A stretch of 64,000 nucleotides of DNA from positions 1,550,001 through 1,614,000 of the forward strand of contig NZ_FXBM01000001.1 in assembly GCF_900177245.1 (NCBI RefSeq), read 5' to 3'. Source of the stretch: Rathayibacter oskolensis (GTDB taxonomy: Bacteria; Actinomycetota; Actinomycetes; Actinomycetales; Microbacteriaceae). This document shows positions 29,699 to 38,957 of the stretch, piece by piece. Both the position numbers and the translations under genes were made by a program. Numbering within the stretch: position 1 is the stretch's first letter; each line of letters begins with the position of its first letter. The notes below the pieces were generated by a model, which did no database searches, had not been told where the DNA came from, and worked only from the letters and a program-made list of their open reading frames with translations.

Positions 29699-31027
29699 TC
29701 AGTCGCGGAAGACGGCGAGCTGCTCGTTCTCGACGATCGCGAGCGTGCGCACGAGCCGCGTGTAGCGCTCGACGAGCTCCGACTCCTCCGACGCCTGGCC
29801 GACCAGGGCTGCGATGCTCTCGGCGGGGAACAGGCCGACGATCTCCATCGCCACCGCTCGAGCGTGCTCGAAGGAGAGCCCGTGGGCGTACTCGATCGCG
29901 CGGGTCAGCTGCGGGCGCTCCCCGTCGGTCGGGGCGGAGGCCGACCCGGAGTCGGCCGCGTGGGCGAGGACGGCGACGAACACCCGGGCGATCTCGTCGA
30001 CGCGGAGCGCTCGGACCAGAGTCAGCAGGCGCGAGGACACCCGGGAGACACCCCGCGCGAGCAGCTCGCCGCTGAGCGCGCGGACCTCGATCACGTCGCC
30101 CCCGACGAAGTCGCCCGAGACGCGCTTGATCCCCGACGCGAACAGGCTCGACCCCGAGCCGATGCTGCGCTCGGCCTCGAGGTTGATCTCGACGCGCCCG
30201 CGGGCGGTCGCGACACCCGAGATCCAGCGCTGCTCGACCGCGGGGTGCGTGTGGACCGCTCGGACGAGCGTGCCCGGACCGGGGTCGGAGAGGGCTCCCA
30301 GGATGACCTCGGGAGTCCGCGACCCCGCGATCCTGGTCGAGACGCCGTTGTGGGCGGCGAGCTCGGCGGCCCTGAGCTTCGAGCGGATGCCGCCGCGGCC
30401 CGTTCCACCCTTCTGGACCCCGATGCCGCGAAGCTGCGCGATCCCGAGCTCCTCGAGGTGGACGCCCTCGGCGATGCTGCCGGCGAAGACCCCCGGCACA
30501 TCGGTCAGCAGCATCAGCAGGTCGGCACCGAGGAGCATCGCGAGGGCTCCCGCTACCGCGTCGTTGTCGGAACCCGCCGAGTCGATCGTGTCGTTGCCGT
30601 TCACGATCGGCACGACTCCGGCGTCGAGGGCGTGACGGATCGCCTCCGCGACGTGCGCCATCTGCGCGGGAGAGGCGAGGTCGGACTCGCCGATCAGGAT
30701 CTGAGCGACCAGCTCGCCCGAGAGCTCGGCGACCGAGCGGTAGAAGCCCATCAGGACGGTCTGCCCCACCGCCGCGGCGAGGCGGGGGCTGATCGGCGCG
30801 TCCTGGGAGCGGGCGAAGAGGGCACGCCCGGAGGAGACGGCTCCGGAGGACACCAGGACGACGTCCCAGCCGAGGTCGCGGGCGGTGAAGGCGCTCTCGA
30901 GCGCGCTCGCGAGCAGGACGGGATCGGGCCCCGACTGCTTGGTGACCGAGCTGGAGCCCATCTTCACGACGAGCGTCCGCCGCCGCGGCGTGGAGGGCTC
31001 GGCGGAGTCGGGGAGGGCGTCGGGCAT
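29699..31027 (-). CDS. Glutamate 5-kinase-like protein with extended C-terminus
   Basis: A 442-residue amino-acid kinase. VVKMGSSSV (Lys22), DVVLVSSGAVSSGRALF, AAVGQTVLMGFYRSV, VPIVNGNDTID and VQKGGTGRGGIRSKL are the glutamate 5-kinase motifs for the first step of proline synthesis. A PUA-like domain follows near 265-325. Normal actinobacterial enzymes end soon after; this one has about 95 more residues (EIARVFVAVLAHAAD..., ending NEQLAVFRD). proA and obg, its common neighbours, are absent. ATG 31027 lies seven bases after TACCAT; ATG 31036 is inside that box, so the later start is preferred. Confidence 0.75.
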   Translation of the reverse strand: MPDALPDSAEPSTPRRRTLVVKMGSSSVTKQSGPDPVLLASALESAFTARDLGWDVVLVSSGAVSSGRALFARSQDAPISPRLAAAVGQTVLMGFYRSVAELSGELVAQILIGESDLASPAQMAHVAEAIRHALDAGVVPIVNGNDTIDSAGSDNDAVAGALAMLLGADLLMLLTDVPGVFAGSIAEGVHLEELGIAQLRGIGVQKGGTGRGGIRSKLRAAELAAHNGVSTRIAGSRTPEVILGALSDPGPGTLVRAVHTHPAVEQRWISGVATARGRVEINLEAERSIGSGSSLFASGIKRVSGDFVGGDVIEVRALSGELLARGVSRVSSRLLTLVRALRVDEIARVFVAVLAHAADSGSASAPTDGERPQLTRAIEYAHGLSFEHARAVAMEIVGLFPAESIAALVGQASEESELVERYTRLVRTLAIVENEQLAVFRD

Positions 31028-31071
31028 GGCTCCCATGGTAGAGGCGCGGTCGGGGCCGGCCGGAGCCCGTC

Positions 31072-31095
31072 ACCGATTACCGAGTGTCGATCGGT
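31072..31095. promoter_or_regulatory. Inverted repeat upstream of the GH3 gene
   Basis: ACCGAT (31072-31077) and ATCGGT (31090-31095) form a six-base inverted repeat with a 12-base spacer in the 124-base divergent gap between the kinase-like gene and the glycosidase gene. It may be a regulator site for the glycosidase. Confidence 0.3.
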
Positions 31096-31151
31096 TTTGG
31101 CGGTACCCTGCCTGTGGAGCCGACGAGGGCTCCCGCCCCGGAAGGAACCCC

Positions 31152-32942
31152 ATGACACCGTCGTCAGCACCCTCGGACACCGGCCCCTCGGTCGACCGCA
31201 GCTACCTCGATCCGCTGCGCTCCACCTCGGAACGGGTGGAGATCCTCCTCGCGCAGATGACGCTGGAGGAGAAGGCAGGGCTGTTCTTCCAGACGATGAT
31301 CGTGATGGGCGAGGGCGGCGCGCTCGCCGGAGCGGACGGAGCCTTCGGGCTCCCGTCGACCTCGGCGATGGTCCTCGACAAGCGGATGTCGCACTTCAAC
31401 CTCCTCGGCGGCGCCACGGCCACGGCCCGCGAGATCGCCGAGTGGCACAACCGACTGCAGGAGCTCGCCTCCTCCACCCGGCTCGGGATCCCGGTGACCC
31501 TCTCGACCGACCCGCGCCACTCCTTCACCGACAACCCGGGGACCGGCGCGCAGTCGGCGGCGTTCTCGCAGTGGCCCGAGCCACTCGGACTCGGCGCGAT
31601 CGGCGACGAGGAGCTCGTCCGGCGGTTCGGCGACATCGCCCGGCGGGAGTATCTCGCCGTGGGACTGCGCGTCGCGCTGCACCCGCAGATCGACCTGGCG
31701 ACCGAGTCGCGCTGGGCCAGGCAGGTGGGCACCTTCGGCGAGGACGCCGAGCTCACCGGGCGACTGGGGGCCGCCTACATCCGCGGGTTCCAGGGCGACA
31801 CGCTGGGTCCGCAGTCCGTGGCCACGATGACCAAGCACTTCCCGGGCGGAGGCCCGCAGAAGGACGGCGAGGACCCCCACTTCCCCTACGGCCGCGAGCA
31901 GGTGTACCCGGGCGGGAACGCCGAGTACCACCTGACGCCGTTCGAGCGGGCCTTCGAAGCGGGCACGAGCCAGATCATGCCGTACTACGGGATGCCCGTC
32001 GGGACCTCGCTCGAGGAGGTCGGCTTCGGCTTCAACCGCTCGGTGATCACGGGCCTGCTGCGCGAGCGGTTCGGCTTCAACGGCATCGTCTGCACCGACT
32101 GGGGGCTCCTCTCGGACGCCTGGATCATGGGCGACCTGCATCCTGCGCGCGCCTGGGGGGTCGAGCACCTGTCGGTCCCCGAGCGGATGGCGAAGGCGAT
32201 CGGGGCGGGTGTCGACCAGTTCGGCGGAGAGGCGATCCCGGAGGTGCTGATCGCGCTGGTCGAGGAGGGGACGATCGCCGAGGAGCGGCTCGACGTCTCG
32301 GTGCGCCGGCTGCTGCGCGAGAAGTTCGTGCTCGGGCTGTTCGACGAGCGGATCGTCGACCCCGAGGCGGCGGAGGCCGTGGTCGGCTCGGCGGAGTTCC
32401 GCGCAGCGGGTGAGGACGCGCAGCGGGCGGCGATCACCGTGCTGGCGAACGACGGTGTCCTGCCGGCGCGTCGGGGGCTCCGGCTCTACGTGGAGGGAGT
32501 GGACCCGGTGACCGCCTCCGCCTACGGCACGGTCGTCGACTCGCCGGAGGAGGCGGATCTGGCGGTGGTCCGGCTCCAGGCGCCGTTCGAGCAGCGCGAG
32601 ACGGCGTTCGAGAGCTTCTTCCACGCGGGGTCTCTCGACTTCCCCGAGGAGGTGCTCGACCACGTCGCCGCCGTGGCGGAGAGGGTCCCGACGGTCGTCG
32701 ACGTGTTCCTGGACCGGCCCGCGATCCTGACTCCGTTCGTCGGGAGCGTCGCCGCTCTGCTCGGCGACTTCGGGGCCTCGGGAGCCGCACTGCTGGACGT
32801 GGTCTTCGGGATGTCGGCGGCGCGTGGGAGGCTTCCGATGGATCTGCCCCGCTCGATGGCGGCGGCGGCGGAGCGACGGCCGGACGTCCCGTTCGACACC
32901 GCGGATCCGCTGTTCCACTTCGGTCACGGGCTCACGATCTAG
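31152..32942 (+). CDS. Glycoside hydrolase family 3 protein (beta-glucosidase-like)
   Basis: A 596-residue GH3 enzyme. The TIM-barrel domain carries ATESRWARQVGTFGED, KHFPGGG (QKDGED) and the catalytic nucleophile Asp316 in GIVCTDWGLLSD. A second alpha/beta domain follows from about residue 415. No C-terminal fibronectin type III domain and no signal peptide, so it is an intracellular exo-glycosidase for short beta-linked oligosaccharides. AAGGA lies before the ATG. It stands as a single gene. Confidence 0.92.
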   Translation: MTPSSAPSDTGPSVDRSYLDPLRSTSERVEILLAQMTLEEKAGLFFQTMIVMGEGGALAGADGAFGLPSTSAMVLDKRMSHFNLLGGATATAREIAEWHNRLQELASSTRLGIPVTLSTDPRHSFTDNPGTGAQSAAFSQWPEPLGLGAIGDEELVRRFGDIARREYLAVGLRVALHPQIDLATESRWARQVGTFGEDAELTGRLGAAYIRGFQGDTLGPQSVATMTKHFPGGGPQKDGEDPHFPYGREQVYPGGNAEYHLTPFERAFEAGTSQIMPYYGMPVGTSLEEVGFGFNRSVITGLLRERFGFNGIVCTDWGLLSDAWIMGDLHPARAWGVEHLSVPERMAKAIGAGVDQFGGEAIPEVLIALVEEGTIAEERLDVSVRRLLREKFVLGLFDERIVDPEAAEAVVGSAEFRAAGEDAQRAAITVLANDGVLPARRGLRLYVEGVDPVTASAYGTVVDSPEEADLAVVRLQAPFEQRETAFESFFHAGSLDFPEEVLDHVAAVAERVPTVVDVFLDRPAILTPFVGSVAALLGDFGASGAALLDVVFGMSAARGRLPMDLPRSMAAAAERRPDVPFDTADPLFHFGHGLTI

Positions 32943-32964
32943 GGTCGGCCGGGAGGCCGGTCAG

Positions 32965-32993
32965 CAGGCGGATCGGTCCTCCACAGCCGCCTG
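32965..32993 (+). terminator. Possible terminator after the GH3 gene
   Basis: CAGGCGG (32965-32971) pairs with CCGCCTG (32987-32993), a 7-bp stem with a 15-base loop, 23 bases after the stop. No T-run follows. Confidence 0.35.
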
Positions 32994-33047
32994 GACAGGG
33001 GTTCCTCCCCGGGGGCGAGCAGAGCTCGCGGCGGATGTCGGTGGCGA

Positions 33048-33076
33048 TTGACATACTCGAACACATGTTCGAACAT
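33048..33076 (+). promoter_or_regulatory. SOS promoter with perfect LexA box for the imuA'-imuB-dnaE2 cassette
   Basis: TTGACA (33048-33053) and GAACAT (33071-33076) are spaced 17 bases. TCGAACACATGTTCGA (33057-33072) between and overlapping them matches the actinobacterial LexA consensus TCGAAC-N4-GTTCGA exactly. LexA bound here would block polymerase; damage-induced LexA cleavage would release it. The predicted transcription start falls on the ATG at 33083. Confidence 0.9.
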
Positions 33077-33082
33077 GGGCAG

Positions 33083-33802
33083 ATGAGCCCCCCTTCCCCA
33101 CCCCTCTCCGCGGGGACGGCCGAGGCTGCAGAACCCCTTCTGCGGCAGCTCGCGTCGGTGAAGGAGCTGCAGTCCCGGATTCGCGACATGCAGGCGACCA
33201 CGCTCGAGACGAAGAGCATGGCGACCCTGCCGGCCTTCGCCTCCGCCCTCCCGGGAGGATCTCTGAAGCAGGGCGCCGCCTACTCGGTCGAGGGCTCGAT
33301 GAGTCTCGCGATGGGCCTGCTCGCCGGCCCCTCCGCCGACGGCGCGTGGTGCGGTGTGGTGGGCGTGCCCGAGTTCGGAGCCGAGGCGGCGGCGGACATG
33401 GGGATCGATCTCGAGAGGCTGGTCCTCGTCCCCTCCCCCGCCGAGCACTGGCTCACGGTCACCGCCGCACTGGTCGACGTCCTGACCGTCGTGCTCACCC
33501 GCCCGCCCGCCTCCGTCTCCTCGGCCGACGTCTCCCGGCTGAGTGCTCGGCTGCGGCAGCGGGGGGCGGCCCTCATCGTGCTCGGCGAGTGGCCGCAGGC
33601 CGAGGCGCGCCTGAGCCTGCGCAGCAGCCGGTGGGAGGGGCTGGGCGCCGGACACGGCTATCTGCGCACCAGGGACGCGCTCGTCGACGTCGTGGGTCGC
33701 GCGGGTACCAGGGTCCGCACGGTCCGGATGAGCATGCCGGGAACGGCCGGCGCCTTCGGGGTCCTCGACGAGCGCTCGCGGCTGCACGAACGGGCGGTGT
33801 GA
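33083..33802 (+). CDS. imuA': ImuA' (SOS mutasome accessory protein)
   Basis: A 239-residue protein in the position and of the length of actinobacterial ImuA' (Rv3395c-like), a RecA-related accessory of the ImuB/DnaE2 mutasome. The segment LPAFASALPGGSLKQGAAYSVEGS near the start resembles the truncated RecA core; the Walker A lysine motif is not evident. The start is moved from an upstream ATG at 33035 to ATG 33083, because the LexA box and promoter lie between them and the predicted transcript begins at 33083. imuB follows after one base. Confidence 0.85.
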   Translation: MSPPSPPLSAGTAEAAEPLLRQLASVKELQSRIRDMQATTLETKSMATLPAFASALPGGSLKQGAAYSVEGSMSLAMGLLAGPSADGAWCGVVGVPEFGAEAAADMGIDLERLVLVPSPAEHWLTVTAALVDVLTVVLTRPPASVSSADVSRLSARLRQRGAALIVLGEWPQAEARLSLRSSRWEGLGAGHGYLRTRDALVDVVGRAGTRVRTVRMSMPGTAGAFGVLDERSRLHERAV

Positions 33803-33803
33803 G

Positions 33804-35402
33804 ATGACGAGCGCACCCGAGCTGCGGCGGACCATCCTCGTCTGGTGCCCGGACTGGCCGTCCTCGGCGGCCGCGGCTGCTGCGGGGATCGCCGCGGAGG
33901 CCCCGCTGGCCCTCACCGAGAAGAGCAGGGTCTTCGCCTGCTCCCCGTCGGCGCGCGGCGAAGGAGTGCGACGGGGGATGCGGATCCGCGAGGCCCAGTC
34001 GCGCTGCACCGGTCTCACCGTGCTCCCCTACGACCCGGTGCTCGATCACCGCGCCTTCGAGCCCCTGATCCAGGCGCTCGAGGAGATCACCCCCGGTGTC
34101 CAGCTGATCCGTCCCGGCCTGTGTGCGCTCAGGGCCAGAGGTCCTCGTCGCTACTACGGGAGCGAGCAGTCGGCAGCGGAGGCCGTGCTGCACCGCCTCG
34201 CCGAGCTGGGTGTCGCGCGGGCGCGCATCGGGATCGCCGACGGCCTCTTCGCCTCCGAGCTCGCGGCGAAGCACTCCGGCGAGTCCCTCGCCATCGTGCC
34301 CGCCGGCCGGACGGCGGAGTTCCTCTCCCGCCTCCCCCTCGACGCTCTCGAAACCGAGGCCGTCGGGATGAGGACACGACCACCGGTCAGAGGAGAAGAC
34401 CTGGTGACCCTCCTGCGCCGACTCGGTGTGCGCACGCTCGGAGCCTTCGCGGGTCTCCCCCGAGAAGACGTGGCCGCCAGGTTCGGTCCCGACGGAGCCC
34501 GCGCGCACCTGCTCGCCTCGGGCGCCGAGACGGAGACGGTGGTCCCGCGGCTCCCCCCCGAGCGGCTCGATCGCGAACTCGAGTTCGAGCCGCCGCTGGA
34601 TCGGATCGATCAGGCGGCCTTCGCCTTCCGCGTCCCTGCGGAGGAGTTCGTCGACGGGCTCACCCGCGCCCAGCTGGTGGCCACCGCCATTCGCATCGAG
34701 GTCACGAGCGACAGCGGAGAGGTCTCGTCCCGGAGCTGGCTGCATCCGCGCTGGTTCACCCCGGGCGACGTCCTCGATCGCGTGCGCTGGCAGCTCCAGG
34801 GCAGCGGAGCCGTCGACTCCGGGCTGAGCTCCCCCCTCTCCCGCATCCGCGTCGAGCCGGAGGCCGTGGACGCCATCGGCAACCACGAGCAGGGTCTGTG
34901 GGGCACGGCCCCCGAGGAGCGGGTGCACCACGGTCTGAGCCGGGTGCAGAGCATGCTGGGCCACGAGGCGGTGGTCACGGCGTCGGTCGGCGGAGGGCGG
35001 GCCCTGCGGGACCGTCAGCACCTGGTCCCGTGGGGGGATCGCGAACCCGGGGACTCCCGCCCGCGGGGGCTGCCGTGGCCCGGCTCCCTGCCGCCGCCCC
35101 TGCCGCCGACGGTCTTCCCCGAGCCCGCGGCCGTGCTGGTGCGGGGGCCGCGGGGCGAACCGGTCTCGGTCGACGACCGCGGGACGCTCACCTCGGTCCC
35201 CGCCTACTTCACTCCCGGCACCTCCCAGGCACGCCTCGAGCCGGTGGCGGGCTGGGCCGGTCCCTGGCCGATCGACGAGCGGTGGTGGGACGCGCGGACG
35301 GCCGTCCGCTACGACCGCTTCCAGGTGGTCGACTCCGGAGGGGTCGCCTGGCTGCTGCTCTGCCTGGACGGCGAGTGGGCGGCCGAGGCCCGCTACGACT
35401 GA
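33804..35402 (+). CDS. imuB: ImuB, catalytically inactive Y-family polymerase-like protein
   Basis: A 532-residue Y-family homologue that scaffolds the error-prone mutasome. The palm opens with VWCPDWPSSA where active polymerases have a DMDxFFA aspartate, and the second DE motif is replaced by RPGLCALRARG, so catalytic carboxylates are missing as in known ImuB proteins. QGLWG at residues 363-367 fits the beta-clamp-binding motif QLPLWG. ImuB links DnaE2 to the clamp during translesion synthesis. It starts one base after the imuA' stop. Confidence 0.92.
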   Translation: MTSAPELRRTILVWCPDWPSSAAAAAAGIAAEAPLALTEKSRVFACSPSARGEGVRRGMRIREAQSRCTGLTVLPYDPVLDHRAFEPLIQALEEITPGVQLIRPGLCALRARGPRRYYGSEQSAAEAVLHRLAELGVARARIGIADGLFASELAAKHSGESLAIVPAGRTAEFLSRLPLDALETEAVGMRTRPPVRGEDLVTLLRRLGVRTLGAFAGLPREDVAARFGPDGARAHLLASGAETETVVPRLPPERLDRELEFEPPLDRIDQAAFAFRVPAEEFVDGLTRAQLVATAIRIEVTSDSGEVSSRSWLHPRWFTPGDVLDRVRWQLQGSGAVDSGLSSPLSRIRVEPEAVDAIGNHEQGLWGTAPEERVHHGLSRVQSMLGHEAVVTASVGGGRALRDRQHLVPWGDREPGDSRPRGLPWPGSLPPPLPPTVFPEPAAVLVRGPRGEPVSVDDRGTLTSVPAYFTPGTSQARLEPVAGWAGPWPIDERWWDARTAVRYDRFQVVDSGGVAWLLLCLDGEWAAEARYD

Positions 35403-35496
35403 CCGCACGGCGTCCTCTCCTGACACGTCCCTCACCTCACGATCCGCACGAACCGCACGAACCGGTGCGACGCCGAACGACGACCGAAGGAGCCTC

Positions 35497-38400
35497 ATGG
35501 GCTGGAACAACCCGCCGATCCCCTGGTCGGAGTTCGAACGGCGCCTCTCCACCGGCCGCCGCGGCGACGGGACCGTCGTCCGCGGCGACGGCGGGGACAG
35601 CCCCGCCTGGTCGCACAAGCGCCCCGCCTACTCCCCCGGCGACGACGTCCGGCCGCCCGACGAGAAGGTCCCCTACGCCGAACTGCACGCCCACTCCAAC
35701 TTCAGCTTCCTCGACGGCGCCAACCGGCCGGAGCAGCTGGTCGAGGAGGCGGTCCGCCTCGGGATCGACACCCTCGCCCTCACCGATCACGACGGCCTCT
35801 ACGGGATCGTGAGGATGGCGGAGGCGGCGCAGGGCCAGAGCGTGCGCACCGCCTTCGGTGCCGAGCTCTCGCTCGGCCTCAGCGCGCCCCAGAACGGCGT
35901 CGCCGACCCCGAGGGATCCCACCTCCTCGTCCTCGCGCGCCGAGAGGAGGGCTACCACCGGCTGGCGAGGGCGATCACGACGGCGCAGCTCGCCGGAGCC
36001 GAGAAGGGCAAGCCCAGCTACGACCTCGACGAGCTCGCCCGTGCGGCGGGCGGGCACTGGATCGTGCTCACGGGCTGCAGGAAGGGACGCGTCCGCAGCG
36101 CCCTGGTCGCAGGAGGACGAGCAGCGGCCGAGGCCGAGGTGCGCGAGCTCGTGAGCCTGTTCGGAGCGGGCAACGTCCTCGTCGAGCTCTACGACCACGG
36201 CGACCCGCTCGCCTCCCTGCACAACGACCTGCTCGCCGAGATCGCCGGGAGCCTGCGCCTGCGCCTCGTCGCCACCGGCAACGTGCACTACGCCCGACCC
36301 CAGGACCGTCCGCTGCAGACGGCGCTGTCCGCCGTCCGCGCGAGGCGGAGCCTCGACGAGATGGACGGCTGGCTCCCCGCGGCGGCCGGGGCGCACCTGC
36401 GCTCCGGCGCCGAGATGGCCGAGCGTTTCGCGCGCTATCCGGGCGCGGTCGAGAACACGGTCCGTGTCGCCGACGAGATCGCCTTCGAGCTGGGTCGCGT
36501 GCGACCGCGACTGCCCCGGCAGGAGGTCCCGGAGGGTCACACGCCGATGAGCTGGCTCCGCGAGCTGGTCGGGCGCGCCGTACCGGCGAAGTACCCCGAC
36601 GCCGACTCCGACGTCCTCGACCGCCTCGAGAAGGAGCTCGCGGTCATCGAGGCCAAGGACTTCCCGGGGTACTTCCTGATCGTGCACGACATCGTCCACT
36701 TCGCGAAAGGCAGGGGGATCCTCTGCCAGGGGCGCGGCTCGGCCGCCAACTCCGCGGTCTGCTACGTCCTGGGGATCACCGCGGTGGACTCGATCTTCTA
36801 CGACCTCCCCTTCGAGCGGTTCCTCTCCAGCATCCGCGACGAGGAGCCCGACATCGACGTCGACTTCGACTCCGAGCGGCGCGAGGAGGTCATCCAGCAC
36901 GTCTACGAGAAGTACGGGCGACTCAACGCCGCTCAGGTCGCCAACGTGATCACCTACCGGCCGAAGTTCGCCGTGCGAGACATGGCCAAGGCCCTCGGCT
37001 ACAGCGCCGGCCAGCAGGACGGCTGGTCGAAGCAGATCGAGAGGTGGGGCGCCATCACCGAGAGCACCGATCACGACATCCCCGACGACGTCATCGCGCT
37101 GGCCACGCAGGTGCTCGGTGCACCCCGTCACCTGGGCATCCACTCCGGCGGGATGGTGCTCACCGACCGTCCCGTGGGCGAGGTCTGCCCGATCGAGCCC
37201 GCCCGGATGGAGAAGCGGACCGTCCTGCAGTGGGACAAGGACGACTGCGCGTGGATGGGCCTGGTCAAGTTCGACCTCCTGGGCCTCGGGATGCTCGCCG
37301 CCCTGCAGTACACCTTCGACCTCGTCGCCGAGCACGTCGGCGAGAAATGGGACCTCTCGACGATCCCCCGAGAGGAGAAGGGCGTGTACGACCAGCTGTG
37401 CCGAGCGGATTCCATCGGGGTGTTCCAGGTCGAGAGCCGAGCCCAGATGGGCACCCTGCCCAGACTCCAGCCGCGGCGCTTCTACGACCTGGTCATCGAG
37501 GTGGCCCTGATCCGCCCGGGACCCATCCAGGGCGGCGCGGTGCATCCCTACATCCGGCGCAAGCTCGGCGAGGAGCCGGTCAGCTACCAGCACCCCCTGC
37601 TGGTCACGCCTCTCAAGCGCACGCTCGGCGTCCCGCTCTTCCAGGAGCAGCTCATGCAGGTCGCGGTCGCGGTCGGCGACTGCAACGCGGAGGACGCCGA
37701 CCTCCTCCGCCGGGCGATGGGGTCCAAGCGGGGCACGGAGAAGATCGAGACCCTGCGCGAGCGCCTCTACGAGGGCATGGCCCGCAACGGCATCACCGGC
37801 GATGTCGCCGACGACATCTACCTGAGGATCCAGGCCTTCGCCAACTTCGGCTTCGCCGAGAGCCACGCGATCAGCTTCGCCCTGCTCGTCTACGCGAGCG
37901 CCTGGCTGCGCCTGCACTACCCGGCCGCCTTCACCGCAGCCCTGCTGCGCGCCCAGCCGATGGGCTTCTACGCCCCGCACACGCTGGTCGCCGACGCCCG
38001 CCGCCACGGCGTGCGCATCGGCTCCCCCGACGTCAACCTGTCCCTCTCCCACCCCGGGCTCGAACCGCTCGGCGACGCCTCCCCCCGCGGAGGCGCACCC
38101 GCGGGTCGTGACGCATGCCTCGCCGCCGACCAGCCCCCGACCGGACTCTTCGACCGCTCGGAGCACTTCGACACCGACGACCACCGGCGCGACGGCGCCT
38201 TCCTGGTGCGCCTGGGGCTGGCCGAGGTGAAGGGCATCGGGCAGGCGCTCGCCGAGCACGTCGTCGCCGAGCGGGAGCGCGGCGGGCTCTACACGAGCAT
38301 GGCCGACCTCTCGCGCAGGGCGGGGCTGACCGCGGGTCAGCTCGAGGCGCTCGGGGCGGCCGGGGCGTTCGACTCGCTCGGGCTCGAGCGCCGCCAGGCC

Positions 38401-38904
38401 CTGTGGGAGGCGGGGACCGCGTCGGCGGACCGCGAGGAGTTCCTCCCCGGCTCCGTGGTCGCCGTGCAGCCTCCTCTGCTTCCGATGCTCTCGGCGCAGG
38501 AGCGGGTCGTCTTCGACTTCTGGGCCACCGGGATCTCGCCGGACGACCACCCGATGCGGCACCTGCGGGAGAGCCTCGCCGCCCGGGGCTCCCGCTCCAC
38601 GGCCGACCTCCTGGGCACACCCTCCGGCACCCGGATCGAGGTCGGCGGGGTCGTGATCCACCGCCAACGTCCCTCCACAGCCGGCGGAGTGACCTTCATG
38701 AACCTCGAGGACGAGCACGGGATCCTCAACGTGATCTGCTCCGTCGGAGTATGGAACCGCTACCGGCGGGTCGCCCGCGAAGCTCCGGCACTGCTCATCA
38801 GAGGCATCCTCGAGCGCTCGGACGAGGGAGTCACGAACCTGCTCGCCGATCGCTTCGAGGCCCTCACGGTCAACGCGCGCACCACCTCCCGCAACTTCCG
38901 ATGA
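35497..38904 (+). CDS. dnaE2: Error-prone DNA polymerase DnaE2
   Basis: A 1135-residue C-family DNA polymerase. The N-terminal PHP domain has ELHAHSNFSFLDGA and LALTDHDGLYGI; the palm has PDIDVDFD with the catalytic aspartates at about 451-458, and a GRGSAAN block near 410. The C-terminal OB domain (FMNLEDEHGILNVI) ends the protein. DnaE2 carries out damage-induced mutagenic synthesis with ImuA' and ImuB. GGAG lies before the ATG. The 94-base gap after imuB contains a 9-base tandem repeat (CCGCACGAA twice, 35444-35461) of unknown meaning. Confidence 0.96.
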   Translation: MGWNNPPIPWSEFERRLSTGRRGDGTVVRGDGGDSPAWSHKRPAYSPGDDVRPPDEKVPYAELHAHSNFSFLDGANRPEQLVEEAVRLGIDTLALTDHDGLYGIVRMAEAAQGQSVRTAFGAELSLGLSAPQNGVADPEGSHLLVLARREEGYHRLARAITTAQLAGAEKGKPSYDLDELARAAGGHWIVLTGCRKGRVRSALVAGGRAAAEAEVRELVSLFGAGNVLVELYDHGDPLASLHNDLLAEIAGSLRLRLVATGNVHYARPQDRPLQTALSAVRARRSLDEMDGWLPAAAGAHLRSGAEMAERFARYPGAVENTVRVADEIAFELGRVRPRLPRQEVPEGHTPMSWLRELVGRAVPAKYPDADSDVLDRLEKELAVIEAKDFPGYFLIVHDIVHFAKGRGILCQGRGSAANSAVCYVLGITAVDSIFYDLPFERFLSSIRDEEPDIDVDFDSERREEVIQHVYEKYGRLNAAQVANVITYRPKFAVRDMAKALGYSAGQQDGWSKQIERWGAITESTDHDIPDDVIALATQVLGAPRHLGIHSGGMVLTDRPVGEVCPIEPARMEKRTVLQWDKDDCAWMGLVKFDLLGLGMLAALQYTFDLVAEHVGEKWDLSTIPREEKGVYDQLCRADSIGVFQVESRAQMGTLPRLQPRRFYDLVIEVALIRPGPIQGGAVHPYIRRKLGEEPVSYQHPLLVTPLKRTLGVPLFQEQLMQVAVAVGDCNAEDADLLRRAMGSKRGTEKIETLRERLYEGMARNGITGDVADDIYLRIQAFANFGFAESHAISFALLVYASAWLRLHYPAAFTAALLRAQPMGFYAPHTLVADARRHGVRIGSPDVNLSLSHPGLEPLGDASPRGGAPAGRDACLAADQPPTGLFDRSEHFDTDDHRRDGAFLVRLGLAEVKGIGQALAEHVVAERERGGLYTSMADLSRRAGLTAGQLEALGAAGAFDSLGLERRQALWEAGTASADREEFLPGSVVAVQPPLLPMLSAQERVVFDFWATGISPDDHPMRHLRESLAARGSRSTADLLGTPSGTRIEVGGVVIHRQRPSTAGGVTFMNLEDEHGILNVICSVGVWNRYRRVAREAPALLIRGILERSDEGVTNLLADRFEALTVNARTTSRNFR

Positions 38905-38957
38905 TCACCGGGGTCCACCGCTCCGCCGGACGATCCACCCACGAGAAAGCGACACCC

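Noticed and set aside
35444-35461. CCGCACGAA tandem repeat as a second LexA box
   Set aside because: It is a direct repeat, not TCGAAC-N4-GTTCGA, so it does not fit LexA.
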